This document shows, piece by piece, positions 7,065 through 9,465 of a DNA stretch of 9,465 nt. This stretch comes from Rhodothermales bacterium. Lineage in GTDB: Bacteria > Bacteroidota > Rhodothermia > Rhodothermales > VXPQ01. Numbering within the stretch: the stretch's first letter is position 1; each line of letters begins with the position of its first letter. The stretch covers positions 1-9,465 of the forward strand of contig JANQSQ010000567.1 of assembly GCA_028283985.1 (NCBI GenBank), read 5' to 3'. The translations under genes and the position numbers were made by a program. Below the pieces are notes generated by a model, which was not told where the DNA came from, did not search any database, and saw nothing but the letters and a program-made list of their open reading frames with translations.

Positions 7065-7751
7065 CTACATCTCCCGAAGTTGCTCAATGGCGATTTCAAG
7101 GGATTGCATCTGATTCGCCTGGGCGCCACCCAATCCGACTACATGGGCATTCTCCTCTTCGTGTTCATCAATCGGAGTGATTTTATGGAGACCTTGCATC
7201 GGCGACAACCATGCCTCAGCAAAATCGGCCGCTTGGGTTGCACTCGATGTAATACGGTCATCAGGCCAGTAGTCCCCAATAGAGCTCAATGCATAGGCAA
7301 TTAAATGAGCATTAGCATTTTCATTTTTCAAAAGCAAGTCCACAAAATAAGCAGCATGTTCAGGTTTCATCGGCTTATTGAAATCACGGGCATGATCAAG
7401 GGCCTTCATTGAAACCTGCTGTTCAAGAAAAATCCTGACACCCGGTGCATGATCATCGCTGAGAATATCAAGGGAGGCAGCGTAAAACTCTTCTAAAGAA
7501 GTTTTTTCCTGCTCTTCGGAGAACAAGAGTGCCAGTAAAGGCTCTAAGGCGTAGGTCCCGGATCTCATGATAGAATTTATGTCCTCCTCTTCTATCAACC
7601 CGGCGTTTATTGACGCCTCAAAATTTATAGGCATGAATTTTTGTGCCGTAAAAGGCGACGGCGGTTGCTCATGTGAAGTTGTCGAAAAATCTGATTGACA
7701 ACTTGCAATGAACAAACCACCAAGTATAACAAGGGCTTTCAGAGTTTTCAT
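7065..7751 (-). CDS. Hypothetical lipoprotein, mostly helical
   Basis: A 228-residue protein of unknown function. The N-terminus MKTLKALVILGGLFIASC is a standard lipoprotein signal: two lysines, a hydrophobic core and a lipobox IASC, with C18 the lipidated residue, followed by a Ser/Thr/Pro-rich spacer (about 19-38). It should therefore be anchored in an envelope membrane facing the periplasm or outside. Residues 48-180 are predicted by eye to be amphipathic helices, for example in PLLALLFSEEQEK (71-83), HAAYFVDLLLKNENANAHL (132-150) and ATQAADFAEAWL (171-182), possibly a HEAT-like helical repeat fold. The acidic stretch DEHEEE (195-200) is followed by a glycine-containing turn and a final helix. 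The start is the ATG at 7751, supported by the signal peptide; no Shine-Dalgarno site is visible. It follows the small secreted gene after 50 bases, probably in one transcript. Codon and base use is AT-richer than icd or pdh. Confidence 0.75.
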   Translation of the reverse strand: MKTLKALVILGGLFIASCQSDFSTTSHEQPPSPFTAQKFMPINFEASINAGLIEEEDINSIMRSGTYALEPLLALLFSEEQEKTSLEEFYAASLDILSDDHAPGVRIFLEQQVSMKALDHARDFNKPMKPEHAAYFVDLLLKNENANAHLIAYALSSIGDYWPDDRITSSATQAADFAEAWLSPMQGLHKITPIDEHEEENAHVVGLGGAQANQMQSLEIAIEQLREM

Positions 7752-7801
7752 GGCGTCTCGAATAAGGAAGGTTGTTGAAAAGGGGAGGATCAGAACTGTA
7801 A

Positions 7802-8080
7802 TTAACCTCTGAGCACATTGCCTGGACAGCCTCCATACAGCCCCGTACCGAGATCTATTACACCAGATATTCCATCACACTCCGCGGAGCCTGTCGCCCA
7901 AAGATTGTTATCGAACACGAGGATGTGGTAAGTATAAGTGCAATCATTCTGACTAAACTTACAATATCGGCCTGTGTATTGCTGTGCCCAGCTTCGGGCA
8001 AAAGGCAATACGCTAAACAAAAACATTAGCGCGATAATGAAACGCCTGGAAAGGCTTCTAAACGAAATTTGCTTTTTCAT
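7802..8080 (-). CDS. Small secreted protein with four cysteines, function unknown
   Basis: A 92-residue hypothetical protein. MKKQISFRSLSRRF, a hydrophobic core IIALMFLFSVLPF (15-27) and the site SWA|QQ make a convincing Sec signal peptide cleaved after A32. The mature chain is about 60 residues, rich in Tyr, Gly and Asp, with cysteines at C40, C47, C68 and C85; these could form two disulfides outside the cytoplasm. It ends LGTGLYGGCPGNVLRG. The frame is open 22 codons further to an ATG at 8146, but the ATG at 8080 is preferred: it starts a clean signal peptide and follows GGAGG four bases upstream. The next gene on the strand is the lipoprotein, 50 bases on. I recognise no family; a small adhesin, inhibitor, peptide effector or the substrate of a neighbouring enzyme are all possible. 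Confidence 0.65.
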   Translation of the reverse strand: MKKQISFRSLSRRFIIALMFLFSVLPFARSWAQQYTGRYCKFSQNDCTYTYHILVFDNNLWATGSAECDGISGVIDLGTGLYGGCPGNVLRG

Positions 8081-8084
8081 GGTT

Positions 8085-8089
8085 CCTCC
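8085..8089 (-). promoter_or_regulatory. Shine-Dalgarno site deciding the start of the small secreted gene
   Basis: GGAGG on the minus strand, four bases before the ATG at 8080. Most other genes in the window show no Shine-Dalgarno site, so this one stands out and selects the internal ATG over the upstream one at 8146. Confidence 0.6.
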
Positions 8090-8189
8090 ATGGCTTGGAA
8101 TATCTCCGAACGAGCCTGGCTGGAAACACCGGCTGAACCGGGTCACTGCTCAGAACGCACCCCTAAGGTTAGGCATTGGAGGTCCTATT

Positions 8190-8573
8190 ATGCTTTTCAA
8201 ATGTCTTGAAAAAATTCTTGAAAAAATATTTGTCCCAAAAATAGATCTGGTCTCAGCGCCGCCCGTCGTTCCAATGCCCGAAAAACAGACCACAAAACAA
8301 GCCCCCTTATCCGTACCGCCGGAACCGGCGTACGGCATCCCGCAAACGCGCCGCGAGCGAATCTACAAGCGCGCTTCCCGCGGCGACGAAGCAGCTTCTT
8401 CCAGCAGCGCATCGTATTGCGCAACATGCTTCCGCCAATCGAGCGCCTGCGGAATCGCTTGCAGCGAAGACGTCGGCAACGGCCGGTCCTCCCCTTCCAT
8501 GATCCGGGACATGGCTTCAAAAAGGTCCTCCTCGTCTTCATACAGCACGGGAGCATGCAGCAACGGACGATGA
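8190..8573 (+). CDS. Candidate small plus-strand ORF with a strong ribosome binding site, overlapping the antisense glycosyltransferase end
   Basis: GGAGGT (8178-8183) lies six bases before an ATG at 8190, the best plus-strand initiation signal in the block. The product would begin MLFKCLEKILEKIFVPKIDL, an amphipathic lysine-rich helix, then run through a Pro-rich stretch (SAPPVVPMPE). It would end after 127 residues at 8573, having overlapped about 210 bases of the convergent glycosyltransferase gene in antisense. The later part is low-complexity and serine-rich, as expected of a shadow frame. No homologue is recognised. It may be chance, since the same bases form a dyad in the presumed promoter region of the minus-strand gene. 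Confidence 0.18.
   Translation: MLFKCLEKILEKIFVPKIDLVSAPPVVPMPEKQTTKQAPLSVPPEPAYGIPQTRRERIYKRASRGDEAASSSSASYCATCFRQSSACGIACSEDVGNGRSSPSMIRDMASKRSSSSSYSTGACSNGR
8194..8228 (-). promoter_or_regulatory. Operator-like dyad with a repeated half-site upstream of the small secreted gene
   Basis: TTTTCAA (8194-8200) and TTGAAAA (8206-8212) form a perfect 7+7 dyad with a five-base spacer. The half-site TTGAAAA recurs at 8218-8224 within a 12-base near-tandem repeat (8205-8216 and 8217-8228), about one helical turn on. The stretch is the AT-richest in the 282-base gap between the glycosyltransferase and the small secreted gene. On the minus strand it leads into GCATAATAGG, a -10-like element. This fits a regulated promoter for the secreted protein and lipoprotein genes, but it is not proven. 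Confidence 0.35.
8311..8335 (-). repeat. Strong GC-rich hairpin after the queuosine-mannosyltransferase-like gene
   Basis: CCGTAC-C-GCCGG and CCGGC-GTACGG pair over eleven bases with one bulged C and a minimal AA centre, 28 bases past the stop of the gene at 8363 on the minus strand. The minus-strand sequence after it, ATAAGGGGGCTTGTTTTGTGG, is only weakly T-rich, so this may be a poor intrinsic terminator, an mRNA 3'-end stabiliser or a dispersed repeat unit. No second copy is seen in the window. Confidence 0.45.
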
Positions 8574-9465
8574 AGCGCATCGGGAATCAATTCGGGATAG
8601 CTGAGGCGATTCGGCAACAGCGGATGGCATCCGCAGTAAATGGCCTCCATAATGGCTATGCCGAAAAATTCGTGGATCGATGTGGACACCACGAGATGGG
8701 CCCGGTGCAGCAAGCGGCTGTATTCCTTGAAGTCCTCCGCATAGCCGTAGTGCAGAATGCGGTCCGCATACCGCTCGAACGCCTTTTCGAATTCGTACGG
8801 CTGCTCCTCGAAATGCTCCCCGGCAAGGATAAGCCGGAAGCGGTAGCCGCGATCGTCTAGCCGGTTCATCACCCGGAAAAAGGCTTCCGGATTCTTGTCG
8901 TATTCCCAGCGCTGGTTCCATAACACAATGGGAGACCGCATCGAAGGCCCCCATTCAGGAGGCGGATAGTCTGCGCTGTACCGGTCATGCGCTTCCAGAT
9001 CCATGCCTACATGCAATACGGTGGACTTCTTGCGAAGCATATTCACCGTGTTCAGGTGGGTGTAATCCGGAAAAGTGCGCAACAGGGTCGGCAGCGCATC
9101 CATGAACTCATCGAAGTGGAACCGGGAGTTGAACACGATCCGGTCGGCGGCAAGCGAGGACAGGTAGTTGATATACCCGTAGGTATGATCGCGCTCGGTA
9201 TCCGGCGGCAGCGGATAGGTCAATTGATTTTCATGGAAATACAGAACGACCGGCACATCCCCGAGATGCGGTCGGACAAGCGCCAGAAAGGCGGGGATAT
9301 TGACCATGCCGGTGGCGAACACCACATCCGGCTTGAAACCGTCTTTGAAGGCCTTAAGCGCCTTGCGCGCCATCGTGACGGCGCCGCCGTGCATGCGCCA
9401 TTTCCAGAAAGGGGCCCTGAGGGTGACCGTGTGAAACTCGTGGCGGCTATGTTTCACCAGCCCAT
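8363..9465 (-). CDS. GT4-type glycosyltransferase resembling tRNA-queuosine alpha-mannosyltransferase (QTMAN/GTDC1, DUF3524); 5' end beyond the window
   Basis: Resembles the animal enzyme that adds mannose from GDP-mannose to queuosine in the anticodon of tRNA-Asp. Counting from the valine codon at 9457, the family signatures are FWKWRM (17-22), LYFHENQLTYP (72-82), ERDHTYGYINYLSSLAADRI (88-107), FNSRFHFDEF (109-118) and RWEYDKNPEAFF (183-194). They end with HEFFGIAIMEAIYCGCHPL (262-280), which contains the GT4 E-x7-E motif (E263, E271), and LSYPELIP (285-292). Order and spacing match human GTDC1 as I remember it. The GTG at 9457 is probably not the start: the frame stays open to the window edge, and the short N-terminal segment with the glycine-rich nucleotide-sugar loop found in homologues is missing here. 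At the other end the stop at 8363 gives a normal C-terminus. Bacterial members may act on queuosine-tRNA or another acceptor. It is the upstream gene on the minus strand, 282 bases from the small secreted gene. Confidence 0.8.
   Translation of the reverse strand, partial: GLVKHSRHEFHTVTLRAPFWKWRMHGGAVTMARKALKAFKDGFKPDVVFATGMVNIPAFLALVRPHLGDVPVVLYFHENQLTYPLPPDTERDHTYGYINYLSSLAADRIVFNSRFHFDEFMDALPTLLRTFPDYTHLNTVNMLRKKSTVLHVGMDLEAHDRYSADYPPPEWGPSMRSPIVLWNQRWEYDKNPEAFFRVMNRLDDRGYRFRLILAGEHFEEQPYEFEKAFERYADRILHYGYAEDFKEYSRLLHRAHLVVSTSIHEFFGIAIMEAIYCGCHPLLPNRLSYPELIPDALHRPLLHAPVLYEDEEDLFEAMSRIMEGEDRPLPTSSLQAIPQALDWRKHVAQYDALLEEAASSPREARL

Noticed and set aside
8081..8146. Longer start for the small secreted gene at 8146
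   Set aside because: It would place 22 non-hydrophobic residues before an otherwise perfect signal peptide, and the Shine-Dalgarno site fits the ATG at 8080.
8150..8338. 62-codon minus-strand frame between the glycosyltransferase and the small secreted gene
   Set aside because: No ribosome site, no recognisable composition or signal, and it runs through the hairpin and the operator-like dyad; it is best read as non-coding.

Overview
The window reads as chromosomal DNA from a fairly GC-rich, free-living bacterium. The style of the pyruvate dehydrogenase E1-beta and E1-alpha proteins, together with genes that mostly lack a Shine-Dalgarno site, recalls Bacteroidota/Rhodothermota-type lineages. 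This placement is from memory of family sequences, not from a search, and is only moderately secure. No rRNA, tRNA, CRISPR array, insertion sequence or transposase was seen.

Layout. (1) Positions 1-2661, minus strand: a pyruvate dehydrogenase operon read pdhA (E1-alpha) > pdhB (E1-beta) > pdhC (E2). The E2 gene is cut by the left edge after its lipoyl domain and the start of its linker. (2) Positions 2662-2929: a divergent intergenic region with palindromes and a possible sigma70-type promoter. (3) Positions 2930-3688, plus strand: a soluble GT2 polyprenyl-phosphate mannosyltransferase-like enzyme. (4) Positions 3821-5065, plus strand: NADP-type isocitrate dehydrogenase (icd), preceded by a leader with two inverted repeats. 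(5) Positions 5126-8080, minus strand: an AT-richer block of three genes without recognised families. In reading order these are a small secreted four-cysteine protein, a lipoprotein, and a 616-residue protein. The last has GT-A glycosyltransferase-like motifs behind an N-terminal region that may be PqqD/RRE-like. (6) Positions 8363-9465, minus strand: the C-terminal part of a GT4-type glycosyltransferase closely resembling the animal tRNA-queuosine mannosyltransferase (QTMAN/GTDC1, DUF3524); its 5' end lies beyond the right edge.

How the genes work together. The PDH complex makes acetyl-CoA and isocitrate dehydrogenase works further on in the same carbon flow, so the left half is central metabolism with one cell-envelope glycosylation gene between. 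The right half looks accessory. The 5126-8080 block drops to about 37-45% GC in hand-counted 60-base lines, against 57-70% in lines sampled from icd and the GT2 gene. It is the best place to look for something undescribed: a putative peptide-modifying or glycan-transferring enzyme next to a small exported cysteine-containing product and a lipoprotein. That functional link is a hypothesis; only the gene order, composition and motifs are seen.
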